Assembly: GCA_965203635.1 (NCBI GenBank)
Contig: OZ241903.1
Coordinates: 434,001 to 498,000, forward strand
Length of the DNA stretch: 64,000 nucleotides
Source: Aldehydirespirator sp965203635
Lineage (GTDB): Bacteria > Actinomycetota > Acidimicrobiia > Acidimicrobiales > Aldehydirespiratoraceae
Reading direction: 5' to 3'
Shown here: positions 43,093 to 50,556 of the stretch, in pieces
Layout of the letters: every line of letters starts with the position of its first letter
Position numbering within the stretch: the stretch's first letter is position 1
Position numbers and translations under genes: made by a program
Notes under the pieces: model-generated
Database searches by the model: none
What the model was told of the DNA's origin: nothing
Seen by the model: the letters and a program-made list of their open reading frames with translations, nothing else

Positions 43093-44967
43093 ATGTCCGA
43101 GACCCCGTCTCCGCATCAGCCGCCGCCCGGCGAGTCCACCCCCCGGTGGTGTCTGGCCGTGAGCGCGTTGGGGATCGCCGCGGTGTTGCTGGGCGCGGTG
43201 ATCGCCCACCAGCGCGCCGAGGCCGCCCCGGCGGCTGCCGGCATGAGCTTCAGCACCCGGGCCGCGCTGTTGCACTGCCCGCCGAACGCGTGCAATCGCC
43301 CCAGTGGGCGACCCCCAGCCACGACCGCCCCCGTCACCACAGTCTGGATCAGGCCCACAACCAGCAGACCGCCCGCCACCACCAGACGACCGCCGCCCAC
43401 CACCACCAGACGACCGGTGACGACCACCACCAGACGACCGCCACCCACCACCACCGCTAGGCGGCCGTTCCGCCTCATCTTCCCCCCTTGCTTCCCGAAC
43501 TGCTCACCGCCGACCACCACCGCGAGGCCGACACCCACCACCACCAGACGACCGCCGCCCACCACCACCAGACGACCGGTGACGACCACCACCAGACGAC
43601 CGCCGCCCACCACCACCAGACGACCGGTGACGACCACCACCGCGAGGCCGGCACCGACCACCACCAGACGACCGGTGACGACCACCACCAGACGACCGCC
43701 GCCCACCACCACCGCGAGGCCGGCACCGACCACGACCCAGGCCACCGGCGGCGACCCGGGCTGCGAGTCATGGGCATGCAACGAGGTCGACTCCGGTATC
43801 CAGAACGGCTACCTGCCCGAGAACTTCGACCCCGACGCGGACACCACACCGAACGCCTTGGCAGAGATCCTCAACTTCTACGGTGAGCACAATCCCGAGT
43901 TCGACGCCGACGCTGCCTTCGACGCTCTACCCGACGAGGGGCTCGCCGCCCGGGGCGACATGTTCATCGCGATCGCGATCGGGATCGGTCTCGACGTCGA
44001 CCCCGACGCCGACCCGTTCGAGGTGGCCGACGAGCTGGCCGACATTGGCATCTTGCAGGGCCACGACCGCGACGGCGACGGCTTGACCAACCCCTACACG
44101 CGGCCCGACGCCGACCCCGACTCGACAATGACCAACGCCCAGCTCGCCGCGTTCCTGGCCCGCATCCCAACCGCCGACGACGACAACGACCAAGGAGACG
44201 GCGAGGTTGGAGGTCCCGACGTCCAGCGACCCCGACCGGGCGACGACGGCGGCGATCCGGACCAGGACGACGAGACGTGCACCACCGGGCTGCTTCTCTC
44301 CGGGAGTGACCGGTCGCGGTTCGTGTCGCAGTTGACGTGGGCGACGCTGGTGAGCATCGAGCCCACGGGCGAGCCGGACAGGCCCTGGCCTCCCCACCCC
44401 GAAGTGCCCGGTGGTGGCGAGTACCTGGTGGTGTCCCGCTCGCCGGTGTGGCCGGTGATCGACCCTGACGCCTTGTGGCACGTCCAAAGCGACGACGGCT
44501 GCATGTGGCAGGCCGTGAGCGTGCAGACCTGGCTTGGCCAGCTGCTGCCGTGGAGCGCCCGACACCGTTCCATGATCGAGACCGCCGACGAGGCCCGGCC
44601 CGGCGCCGGCTTCGACATCTACCTGAGCCGCTGGGACAACCTGAGTGCGGCCCAGCAGGCGCAGGCCGAGCGACACCACCGCAGCAGCGACGTGAACGCG
44701 TCGTGCGACATCGCCACGGCTATGGCCGCGGCCGACTCCTACAACCGCTGCCGCTGGGAACTGGCCACTCCAGGGGTCTGGTCCTGGCAGGCGAGGGCCT
44801 GCTTCGAGGGCGTGGGAGAAGGCGTCACTTTCCGCCAGTGCGCGACGCTCGCCAGCGGCGTCGAATGGTTCCTGGAGATCATCGACTACACGTCCGGGAT
44901 CACGCTGCAGCACAACCCGGGTCCCGGGCCGACTGCTGTGCTTCGGCATGGAGCGCCGGAGAGCTAG
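43093..44967 (+). CDS. secreted Thr/Pro/Arg-repeat protein with SLH-like region
   Basis: A 624-residue exported protein. N-terminal signal anchor at CLAVSALGIAAVLLGAVIA, then a 120-residue linker of RPPPTTTR and RPVTTTTR repeats. The middle (about 220-360) has acidic, aspartate-rich stretches (DADPFEVADEL, HDRDGDGLTNPYTRPDADPD) and the pattern ADELADIGILQGH...TMTNAQLAAFLARI, reminiscent of actinobacterial SLH-type repeats and calcium-binding loops. The C-terminal Cys/Trp-rich part resembles the preceding gene's product. Function unknown; probably a surface or pilus-associated protein. GAGGAG lies about ten bases before the ATG, and cpaB starts nine bases after its stop. Confidence 0.75.
   Translation: MSETPSPHQPPPGESTPRWCLAVSALGIAAVLLGAVIAHQRAEAAPAAAGMSFSTRAALLHCPPNACNRPSGRPPATTAPVTTVWIRPTTSRPPATTRRPPPTTTRRPVTTTTRRPPPTTTARRPFRLIFPPCFPNCSPPTTTARPTPTTTRRPPPTTTRRPVTTTTRRPPPTTTRRPVTTTTARPAPTTTRRPVTTTTRRPPPTTTARPAPTTTQATGGDPGCESWACNEVDSGIQNGYLPENFDPDADTTPNALAEILNFYGEHNPEFDADAAFDALPDEGLAARGDMFIAIAIGIGLDVDPDADPFEVADELADIGILQGHDRDGDGLTNPYTRPDADPDSTMTNAQLAAFLARIPTADDDNDQGDGEVGGPDVQRPRPGDDGGDPDQDDETCTTGLLLSGSDRSRFVSQLTWATLVSIEPTGEPDRPWPPHPEVPGGGEYLVVSRSPVWPVIDPDALWHVQSDDGCMWQAVSVQTWLGQLLPWSARHRSMIETADEARPGAGFDIYLSRWDNLSAAQQAQAERHHRSSDVNASCDIATAMAAADSYNRCRWELATPGVWSWQARACFEGVGEGVTFRQCATLASGVEWFLEIIDYTSGITLQHNPGPGPTAVLRHGAPES
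43361..43740 (+). repeat. 24-bp coding minisatellite
   Basis: About a dozen 24-base units of two alternating kinds, one beginning CGACCGCCGCCCACC and one CGACCGGTGACGACC, each ending ACCACCAGA or a close variant. They encode the 8-residue repeats RPPPTTTR and RPVTTTTR, interrupted once by a non-repetitive segment around 43460-43530. Unit number is expected to vary between strains. Confidence 0.9.
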
Positions 44968-44976
44968 GAGACGCAG

Positions 44977-45606
44977 ATGGCAACAACATCAGCGCCCATG
45001 TCGGGGCAGGCCCGGCGATTCGCGGCCGCAGCTCTGATCGTCGTCGTGGTGGTGGTCGCGGTATGGCTGTTCGGCCGCCCCGAGCCCCAGCGCACCGTGC
45101 ACGTCGTGGCTGCGGCCGAGGACTGGCCGGCCGGCCACGAGCCGGGCGAGTTCGTGACGGTGGAGATGCCCGAGGCGTCCGCCGCGCTGTTCGTGACTGC
45201 TGATCAGCTGGCCGATCGCGTGCCTGCGGTGGCGGTGCCGGCGGGCACGGTCGTGTCCAGGACCATGCTGACCGACTCCGTCGTGCCGGCCGCCTCAGAC
45301 CTGTCGGCGGCCCTGCTGGCGGTGGCGGTGGACCCGTCGCTCTGGCCCGACCCGGGACCCCGGGCCGGCGACGCCGCCGTGTTGGCCGCGCAGCCGGGCG
45401 GTTGCGCCACTGCGGTGCTGCCTGTGGTGGTCGCGGGTGAGGGCACCGTGGTGGTCGAGGCCCGACCGCAGTTGGCCGCCGTCCTGGGCCCGACGGTGTG
45501 GTGGATATGGGAATCGCCTCCGGCGGGCTGGCCCGGCTGCCTGCCACCGGCACCGGCACCGCAACCGGGCGAAGGGAGGTCCGACGATGCTGATGGTCTC
45601 AACTGA
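44977..45606 (+). CDS. CpaB/RcpC-like SAF-domain pilus assembly protein
   Basis: A 209-residue protein with an N-terminal membrane helix (FAAAALIVVVVVVAVWLF), then an SAF-like region (HVVAAAEDWPAGHEPGEFVTVEMP, ADQLADRVPAVAVPAGTVVSRTML), as in CpaB/RcpC proteins. These help Tad pilus assembly outside the inner membrane. Its sequence is divergent and the C-terminal half shorter than in CpaB. AGGAG lies nine bases before the ATG, and the gene overlaps the next by 20 bases. Confidence 0.78.
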   Translation: MATTSAPMSGQARRFAAAALIVVVVVVAVWLFGRPEPQRTVHVVAAAEDWPAGHEPGEFVTVEMPEASAALFVTADQLADRVPAVAVPAGTVVSRTMLTDSVVPAASDLSAALLAVAVDPSLWPDPGPRAGDAAVLAAQPGGCATAVLPVVVAGEGTVVVEARPQLAAVLGPTVWWIWESPPAGWPGCLPPAPAPQPGEGRSDDADGLN

Positions 45607-47239
45607 CCACCGACTCGACCCGCAGGCCGCCGGCTGGGTGGTGCGCACCATCATCGAGGGAGTGCGCTCTTCGGCCGCTGACCTCGTCGTGGGCGAGTCG
45701 CTCTCCGACCGGGCCCTGGCCGCCGCGCCCCACCGGGCCTCGGTTGTGGCGTTGCATGCGTCCGAGAGCGACAGCGTGCAGCGCGCCGCCGCGGCCGCGG
45801 CCGCCGGAGTGGTGTGCGTGACCGCGGGCTCGGGCCGCGGCCTGCGGGACCGGTTGCGTCTGAACTCCGGTCCGGCGACCAGAGTGCCGTTGGCTCTGGT
45901 TGTCGTCGCGGACCACGCGGTGGATACCGCCGAGCTGCGGCTGCTGGCCGGCGCTCAGGTAGTGCGAGCGGTGCCGTACGCGCCCTCCAGGCGCTCGGAG
46001 CGGACATTGCGTCGCTTGGGCCGCTCGCTGGGCTCGTTGGCCGCCGCGCCGCAGCGCATGGACGGCGCCGACCGGGCCGCGCGCCGCGAGTCGGCCGCCG
46101 CCGCGGCCGCCGGCCGGCTGCGGGAGCTGCTGGGCGAGGACGGGGTGGAGGAGTTCCAGATCCGGGGCGGCGAGTCGATGGTGGTCGAGTTCTCCAACGG
46201 CGAGCGGCAGAGTCGATCGTCACCCTTCTCGAGCGACGACGAGATGATCGGGGCGTGCCGGTTTCTGGCCGCCTACGCGGGCGAGCGGCCCCAGCGCTTC
46301 GACGAGCTCGACCCCCGCCTCGACACCCGCATCGGTGGCCGGTGGCGCCTTCACGCCGAGGCGTTCGTGTGCTCGCCGCCGACGCTGGTGCTCCGCAGCA
46401 ACCTCGGCGGCCGGCGCACGCTCGCCGAGTTGGGCCTGTGCAGCCCCCAGCTGGCCGATGTGCTGGTGGAGGCCATCGCCGGCGACATGCGAGCCAACGT
46501 CGTGGTCGCGGCCGCGATGGGAGGCGGCAAGACCACGCTCTGCCAGGCGCTCCTGGCGCAGGTGCCGGCCGAGGAGCGCATCGACACCATCGAGGACACC
46601 CCCGAACTGAGGCTGCGCGAGTACGGCATCCATCCCAACGCTTACGAGCGGCTCACCAGGGACGCCAACAACGACGGCGTGGGCAAGCACTCCATGGCCG
46701 ACCATGTGCGCGACGCCAAGAGGGCCAACAGCTCCAAGCTGGTGGTGGGCGAGGTGAGGGGCGAGGGCACCATGGCCCTGCTCGACGCCATGTCCTCGGG
46801 CCTCGACGGATGCCTCGTCACCCTGCACTCCCCGCCCGGCGACGGGGTGCTCGAGAAGCTCACCGCGTACGCCACCTCCGAGGGAGCCGACGAGGGCCTG
46901 GCCCGACGGTCGATCGCCATCGCAGTGCATCTGCTGGTGTGGATGGGCCGCAACCACACCGGTGAGCGGGTCATCGCGGACGTGACCCAGCTCACCGGCA
47001 CCGACGACGACGGCATGATCCAGACACGCTGCCTGTGGCGCCTCCAACCCGGGCAGCGCTGGGCCACGCCCGAGGCCTCGCCGGCGGGCCGCATGGCCGA
47101 CGTCTACCGATCCGCGGGTGTAGAGGTCGATTGCCCCGCCCCGGAGGGCGCGCCGCGGCGGCCCACCCTGCAACTCGTGGGCGGCAGCGCGGCCGGCCGC
47201 GATACGGCCACCACGGACGGCAACGGGTCACCCCGATGA
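45587..47239 (+). CDS. Tad/CpaF-type pilus assembly ATPase
   Basis: A 550-residue secretion ATPase. The N-terminal 190 residues are alanine-rich and poorly conserved. The CpaF core shows DPRLDTRIGGRWRLHAEAFV, Walker A AAAMGGGKTTL, the Asp box DTIEDTPELRL, the Walker-B-like LVVGEVRGEGTMALLDAMSSG and the His box CLVTLHSPPGDG, which match secretion ATPases of type II/IV and Tad systems. GGGAGG precedes the ATG inside cpaB. It powers pilus assembly from the cytoplasmic side of the membrane, with TadB/TadC downstream. Confidence 0.88.
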   Translation: MLMVSTDHRLDPQAAGWVVRTIIEGVRSSAADLVVGESLSDRALAAAPHRASVVALHASESDSVQRAAAAAAAGVVCVTAGSGRGLRDRLRLNSGPATRVPLALVVVADHAVDTAELRLLAGAQVVRAVPYAPSRRSERTLRRLGRSLGSLAAAPQRMDGADRAARRESAAAAAAGRLRELLGEDGVEEFQIRGGESMVVEFSNGERQSRSSPFSSDDEMIGACRFLAAYAGERPQRFDELDPRLDTRIGGRWRLHAEAFVCSPPTLVLRSNLGGRRTLAELGLCSPQLADVLVEAIAGDMRANVVVAAAMGGGKTTLCQALLAQVPAEERIDTIEDTPELRLREYGIHPNAYERLTRDANNDGVGKHSMADHVRDAKRANSSKLVVGEVRGEGTMALLDAMSSGLDGCLVTLHSPPGDGVLEKLTAYATSEGADEGLARRSIAIAVHLLVWMGRNHTGERVIADVTQLTGTDDDGMIQTRCLWRLQPGQRWATPEASPAGRMADVYRSAGVEVDCPAPEGAPRRPTLQLVGGSAAGRDTATTDGNGSPR

Positions 47240-47289
47240 GCACTTCGGGATGGACCGCGGTCGACGGGACGAACAGCGTGCCCCGATGA
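47236..47289 (+). CDS. 17-residue mini-ORF with duplicated tadB start
   Basis: ATG overlaps the ATPase stop (ATGA) and TGA overlaps the tadB ATG (ATGA). The encoded MSTSGWTAVDGTNSVPR resembles the tadB N-terminus MSTAGWIICAGGSLV, and the DNA CCCCGATGAGCAC...CGGGATGGA is repeated exactly 50 bases later. It may be a translated leader or a fossil duplication. Confidence 0.4.
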   Translation: MSTSGWTAVDGTNSVPR

Positions 47290-48101
47290 GCACCGCGGGA
47301 TGGATCATCTGTGCCGGCGGCTCGCTGGTGATCGCCATCATGCTGTGGCCCGCCGACGGGACTCGCTGGTCGTTGCGCGCCGGGACGGGGCGGCACCGGC
47401 TGGCTCGCATCCCGGCCGAGCTTCCCGCGGCAGCCGCGGCCGGAGCCGCCATGATCGCTCTGAACCTCACCGCCGGCCATGTGGCCGCGGCGGCGATCGG
47501 CGCGGTGGTGTGCACGTCGGCGACGAAGGTGCTGGTGTCGTCGAGACGGCGGGTCGCCACCGCCGAGGGGGTGGCTCGATTCGCGAGCGTGCTGGCCAAC
47601 CAGGCCGCGGTCGCGGTGACCGCCTCCGACGCGGTCGCCCGGGCCGCGCCGCTCGTGAGCGGACCCGTCGGCAAAGCGGCGGTGGCCATGGCCGCCGACT
47701 GCGAGAGCCTCGGAGTGGACATTGCGGCCGAGCGGTTCGCGGCCCGGGTGCCATCCGCGGTGGCCGCTTCCCTGGCCGACCTGGTCGCCGTATCGGCCGA
47801 GGGCGGCGGCCGCTGGGCGGAGACCGTGACTGTGCTCGAAGCGGAGGCCTCCCAGACCGCGGCGACGGCCCGGCTGTTCCATGGCCGCGTCGCGGCGGCC
47901 ATGCCCACGCTGACCCTCGTGGTACTGCTCGGCGCCGGCCTTGTGGCCGGGGCCGGACAAGTCGCCACCGACGTCGGGGCGTGGCTGGCCGGCACCCAGG
48001 GGGCCGCGCTGCTGCTGGCCGGAGCAGTCGTGATAGCGGCGTTGAGCGCCCGCGTCCTGCTGCCGGCGCGGTCGGTCGCGGGAAACGGGGGGCTGCAATG
48101 A
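47286..48101 (+). CDS. TadB-like pilus assembly membrane protein
   Basis: A 271-residue membrane protein. It has N-terminal helices, a cytoplasmic GspF-like portion (VARFASVLANQAAVAVTASDAVARAAP in parts, then DIAAERFAARVPSAVAASLADLVAVSA, WAETVTVLEAEASQTAA), and C-terminal hydrophobic stretches PTLTLVVLLGAGLVAGAG and AALLLAGAVVIAAL. Position after the CpaF ATPase and before a TadC-like gene gives the identification; sequence similarity is weak. It is a platform component of the Tad machine. The ATG follows a duplicated start region. Confidence 0.75.
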   Translation: MSTAGWIICAGGSLVIAIMLWPADGTRWSLRAGTGRHRLARIPAELPAAAAAGAAMIALNLTAGHVAAAAIGAVVCTSATKVLVSSRRRVATAEGVARFASVLANQAAVAVTASDAVARAAPLVSGPVGKAAVAMAADCESLGVDIAAERFAARVPSAVAASLADLVAVSAEGGGRWAETVTVLEAEASQTAATARLFHGRVAAAMPTLTLVVLLGAGLVAGAGQVATDVGAWLAGTQGAALLLAGAVVIAALSARVLLPARSVAGNGGLQ

Positions 48102-48178
48102 CATGGCCCCGCGCCCGCGTGGGTCTGGGGTCGACACCGCGCACCGCTCCGCCCGCCGTGCCCGGAGGTTCGCGATGA
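48098..48178 (+). CDS. 26-residue mini-ORF bridging tadB and tadC
   Basis: ATGA overlaps at both ends link it to tadB and tadC. The product MTWPRARVGLGSTP... shares M-x-W-x-x-A-x-x-G-x-G with the tadC start MIWLTAMSGAG, a weak hint of duplication like the one before tadB. Otherwise featureless and basic. Confidence 0.3.
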   Translation: MTWPRARVGLGSTPRTAPPAVPGGSR

Positions 48179-48897
48179 TCTGGCTCACGGCCATGTCCGG
48201 TGCGGGCGCGGCGCTGCGACTGGTGCTAACCGGCCCGCCACGAATGGCCAACACCGTCGAGCTCGCAGCCGCGGGCTGGCCCCCGGCGAGGCTCCGCGCC
48301 GCGTCGGTGGCAGCCACGCCGATGATCGCGGGCGTGATCGTGGCGGCCGGGTCGCTGCTGTCGGACTTCCGGACCGGCGCCATGGCGGCGGTAGCCGTGT
48401 CGTTGTGGGCGCCGGTGGCGGTGGCGCCGTTGCTGCGCCGGGTAGTGCTGTCGGGCTTCCGGGCCCGGCGTGACGCCGCCCTGCTCGAGTGGCTGCGCCG
48501 CATCCGTCTGTTCGTGGCCGCGGGCCGCCCCATCAACGACGCCGCGATCGAAGCGGCCGAGCGGGTGGAGGCGCCCGCCTTCGCGCCCGTCGCCACCAGC
48601 ATCAACCTGGCCCTCGCGTCGGGACGCGACCCTCTCGGCGCCGCGTCGGCGCACTTCGCCGGGTCCGCGGCCGAGACGCTGGTCGGCACCCTGGCTGCGG
48701 CCGAGCGGGGCGGCGCGGCGGCCACCGGCCTGATCGACCGGCTCATAGCCCAGGCCGTGAAGGCCCTCGAGGACCAGCGCCGGGTCCGCATCGAGGCGCT
48801 GGGCCGGTCGGTGGCCGGCACCGGCACCCTCATTGCCGTCACCGCCAGCGCGGTCGTGGTGATCGCGCTGCTGGCCAGCATCCAAATCGGCGTGTGA
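48175..48897 (+). CDS. TadC-like pilus assembly membrane protein
   Basis: A 240-residue membrane protein with a GspF-like domain: RRDAALLEWLRRIRLFVAAGRPINDAAIEAA, then ALASGRDPLGAASAHFAGSAAETLVGTLAAAERGGAAATGLID read in parts, and a C-terminal helix GTGTLIAVTASAVVVIALLASI. It pairs with TadB. The ATG has GGAGG seven bases upstream, favouring it over an ATG 72 bases earlier. ATGA-linked to the preceding mini-ORF. Confidence 0.75.
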   Translation: MIWLTAMSGAGAALRLVLTGPPRMANTVELAAAGWPPARLRAASVAATPMIAGVIVAAGSLLSDFRTGAMAAVAVSLWAPVAVAPLLRRVVLSGFRARRDAALLEWLRRIRLFVAAGRPINDAAIEAAERVEAPAFAPVATSINLALASGRDPLGAASAHFAGSAAETLVGTLAAAERGGAAATGLIDRLIAQAVKALEDQRRVRIEALGRSVAGTGTLIAVTASAVVVIALLASIQIGV

Positions 48898-48953
48898 GCC
48901 CCGCTCCTCGCCCCTTCCCGACAGTCACTCAATCCCGCGAAGGAGACAAGCTC

Positions 48954-49160
48954 ATGGACTCACCCGTCGCCAAGATCATCATGCTCGCCGCCACCATCGC
49001 CATCACGGTGGCAGTGGTGGCGTTCACCTGGCAGATAGTGGGCAACAGCACCCCTGATCCCACGACCAACCCCACCACCGACAAGGCCCAGATCAAGCAC
49101 GAGAACCTGTGCAAGGCCGTCGGCGGCTCCTGGAGCAGCACCAACAAGACGTGCTCGTAG
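48954..49160 (+). CDS. small pilin-like protein
   Basis: A 68-residue protein: short head MDSPVAK, a single hydrophobic segment (IIMLAATIAITVAVVAFTW), a Thr/Pro linker, and a C-terminal loop with two cysteines (LCKAVGGSWSSTNKTCS) that could form a disulfide. Placement after TadC and size fit a Tad/Flp-like major pilin. However, the N-terminus SPVAKIIMLAATIAIT resembles archaeal type IV pilin N-termini (SPV-I-x-I-L-x-x-A-I-T) more than the GxxxxEY of Flp. AAGGAG precedes the ATG. Confidence 0.65.
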   Translation: MDSPVAKIIMLAATIAITVAVVAFTWQIVGNSTPDPTTNPTTDKAQIKHENLCKAVGGSWSSTNKTCS

Positions 49161-49199
49161 TGGCAGCCGTCGCACTTAACGTCAGGCCAGGCACCGGCG

Positions 49200-49616
49200 A
49201 TGGACACCGCCTTCGGGGCGCTGCGCACCACCGTGATCATCTTCGTGGTGGTAGCGATCAGCTTCGGCGTCTACCTCCACCAACTAGCCAGGATCACCGC
49301 ATCCACGGCGGCAGTGGCCGCAGCCACCGCAGCGACGCATGTCCTGGACGACAGTGACTGGGACTGCACCGAGACCCACACCGGTTGGGCCGACGCCGAG
49401 GAGGCCGCAGCCCGGGCGGCGGCCGCCCGCACCGGTGCCCGATCATCGGCCACCGCCACCGGCTACACGCTCACTGCGGAGCCGTCGTGCACGGTGGTGG
49501 CCACGGTCACCGTGGGCGCAGCCGGGACCCGCAGATGGTTGGAAGCCAACGCGGTGGCCTGCCGGCCGTCACGCGCCGCCTACGCCACCGGCTGGGCGCT
49601 GGCGCCGCCGTGCTAG
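49200..49616 (+). CDS. TadE-like minor pseudopilin
   Basis: A 138-residue protein with one N-terminal helix (TVIIFVVVAISFGVYLHQ) followed by an alanine-rich region and paired cysteines (DWDCTETH, PSCTVVATVTV, VACRPS). TadE-like proteins share the format of a single helix then extracellular part, but primary similarity is low. The C-terminus YATGWALAPPC resembles a secreted disulfide-bonded domain. It starts 40 bases after the pilin gene. Confidence 0.6.
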   Translation: MDTAFGALRTTVIIFVVVAISFGVYLHQLARITASTAAVAAATAATHVLDDSDWDCTETHTGWADAEEAAARAAAARTGARSSATATGYTLTAEPSCTVVATVTVGAAGTRRWLEANAVACRPSRAAYATGWALAPPC

Positions 49617-49645
49617 CCGAGCCCCGGCACCGGAGGGCCAGCGAC

Positions 49646-49726
49646 ATGGATGAGGCAGCAGCGCTGGTAGTGGCGCCGAATCGTACCCCGCGGGAGACGC
49701 GGTCGGAGGGGCGGCAGGATGGATGA
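49646..49726 (+). CDS. 26-residue mini-ORF with duplicated gene start
   Basis: Encodes MDEAAALVVAPNR..., nearly copying the next gene's MDEAVALVMAAP. The duplication includes the ribosome-binding region (CGGAGGG) and runs for about 45 bases, with copies 73 bases apart. Its stop lies inside the downstream gene. Possible leader peptide or relic. Confidence 0.4.
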   Translation: MDEAAALVVAPNRTPRETRSEGRQDG

Positions 49727-50099
49727 GGCGGTGGCGCTGGTGATGGCGGCCCCGGTGGTGGCGCTGTCGCTGTGGGCTCTGACGTTCGTCGGCAGCTTCT
49801 CCAACGGCCAGGCCCGTGCCACTGTCGCGGCCGAGCTAGCCGCCCAGGCAGCCTCGCAAGCGACCGGTCCCGAAGCGGCCGACTCCGCAGGCCGTATCGC
49901 GCTGGGGGCGACGCTGTCGGCCTGCGCCCGGACCAGTGCGACTCTCGCCCAAATCGACGCCGGCCAGTCGGCCGCCGCCACCGTGGTCTGCGAGGTGCCC
50001 GGTCCGCTGCCCGGCAACCGGGTGTGCTTCACCGGCTACGCCCAGACCCGGCCGGCCGCATCGGCACACGCGCGGGTTGCCTGCCCCGCGTCGCAGTGA
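49719..50099 (+). CDS. TadE/TadG-like membrane-anchored protein
   Basis: A 126-residue protein with N-terminal hydrophobic segment (VALVMAAPVVALSLWALTFVG), then an alanine-rich helical part (ATVAAELAAQAASQAT) and cysteines (LSACARTS, VVCEVPGP, RVCFTGY, RVACPASQ). The plan matches minor Tad pseudopilins. Start at ATG with GGAGGGG about ten bases upstream. The next gene begins seven bases after its stop. Confidence 0.6.
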   Translation: MDEAVALVMAAPVVALSLWALTFVGSFSNGQARATVAAELAAQAASQATGPEAADSAGRIALGATLSACARTSATLAQIDAGQSAAATVVCEVPGPLPGNRVCFTGYAQTRPAASAHARVACPASQ

Positions 50100-50106
50100 G
50101 GCCCGG

Positions 50107-50472
50107 ATGACCGTCTCGGTGCTGGTGCTCATGCTGGCCGCGATGGTCACCGCCATGACCGTGTCACTGCGCGACCACGCGGCCCACGCCGCGGCCGCCG
50201 ACCTGGCCGAGATCCGGGCCGAGCACGCCGCGTCCGCCTTCGTGGCCGGCTGCATCACCCACGAGGGATGCGCACCGCCCGCAGCCGGCGGCGTCGAGGC
50301 GTGCGCAGCCGCCGACACCGGAGTGGTCGTGACGGCGCAGGTGTCGTGGACCCCGGTCCTTCTCAAGAGTCTCACCCCCGCAACCGCCAAACGGGTGATC
50401 GCCTACGACGAAGGGCTGGGTACCGGCCTCAAGGCCCGAGCCGCCGCAGCCCTCAACCCCTGCCGACCCTGA
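50107..50472 (+). CDS. secretory/pseudopilin-like protein of the tad locus
   Basis: A 121-residue protein with an N-terminal helix (VSVLVLMLAAMVTAMTVSL), an alanine-rich portion (AAHAAAADLAEIRAEHAASAF) and cysteines (AGCITHEGCAPP, VEACAAAD, LNPCRP). It is the last gene of the operon. No family recognised beyond the small Tad-associated pattern (helix-Ala-rich-Cys). No prepilin peptidase is in the window. Confidence 0.55.
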   Translation: MTVSVLVLMLAAMVTAMTVSLRDHAAHAAAADLAEIRAEHAASAFVAGCITHEGCAPPAAGGVEACAAADTGVVVTAQVSWTPVLLKSLTPATAKRVIAYDEGLGTGLKARAAAALNPCRP

Positions 50473-50502
50473 GTGCGCACGCCCGGTCCTTCGCACCCGC
50501 CC

Positions 50503-50533
50503 GCCAGACCGACGCGCGGGTCTGCCGTCTGGC
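50503..50533 (+). terminator. possible terminator hairpin after the tad operon
   Basis: GCCAGAC and GTCTGGC form a stem around a 17-base loop; a nested CAGACC/GGTCTG stem competes with it. It lies between two converging genes. No T run follows, so it is only a weak terminator candidate. Confidence 0.3.
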
Positions 50534-50556
50534 CGCGACGATGCAAGACAGAGGCG

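Noticed and set aside
43361..43740. Regular repeats considered as a CRISPR array
   Set aside because: Units are in frame within a secreted-protein gene, have no unique spacers and no cas genes are near.
46992..48932. 646-codon minus-strand frame opposite the tad genes
   Set aside because: Antisense of CpaF/TadB/TadC-like genes; biased composition and no recognisable family.
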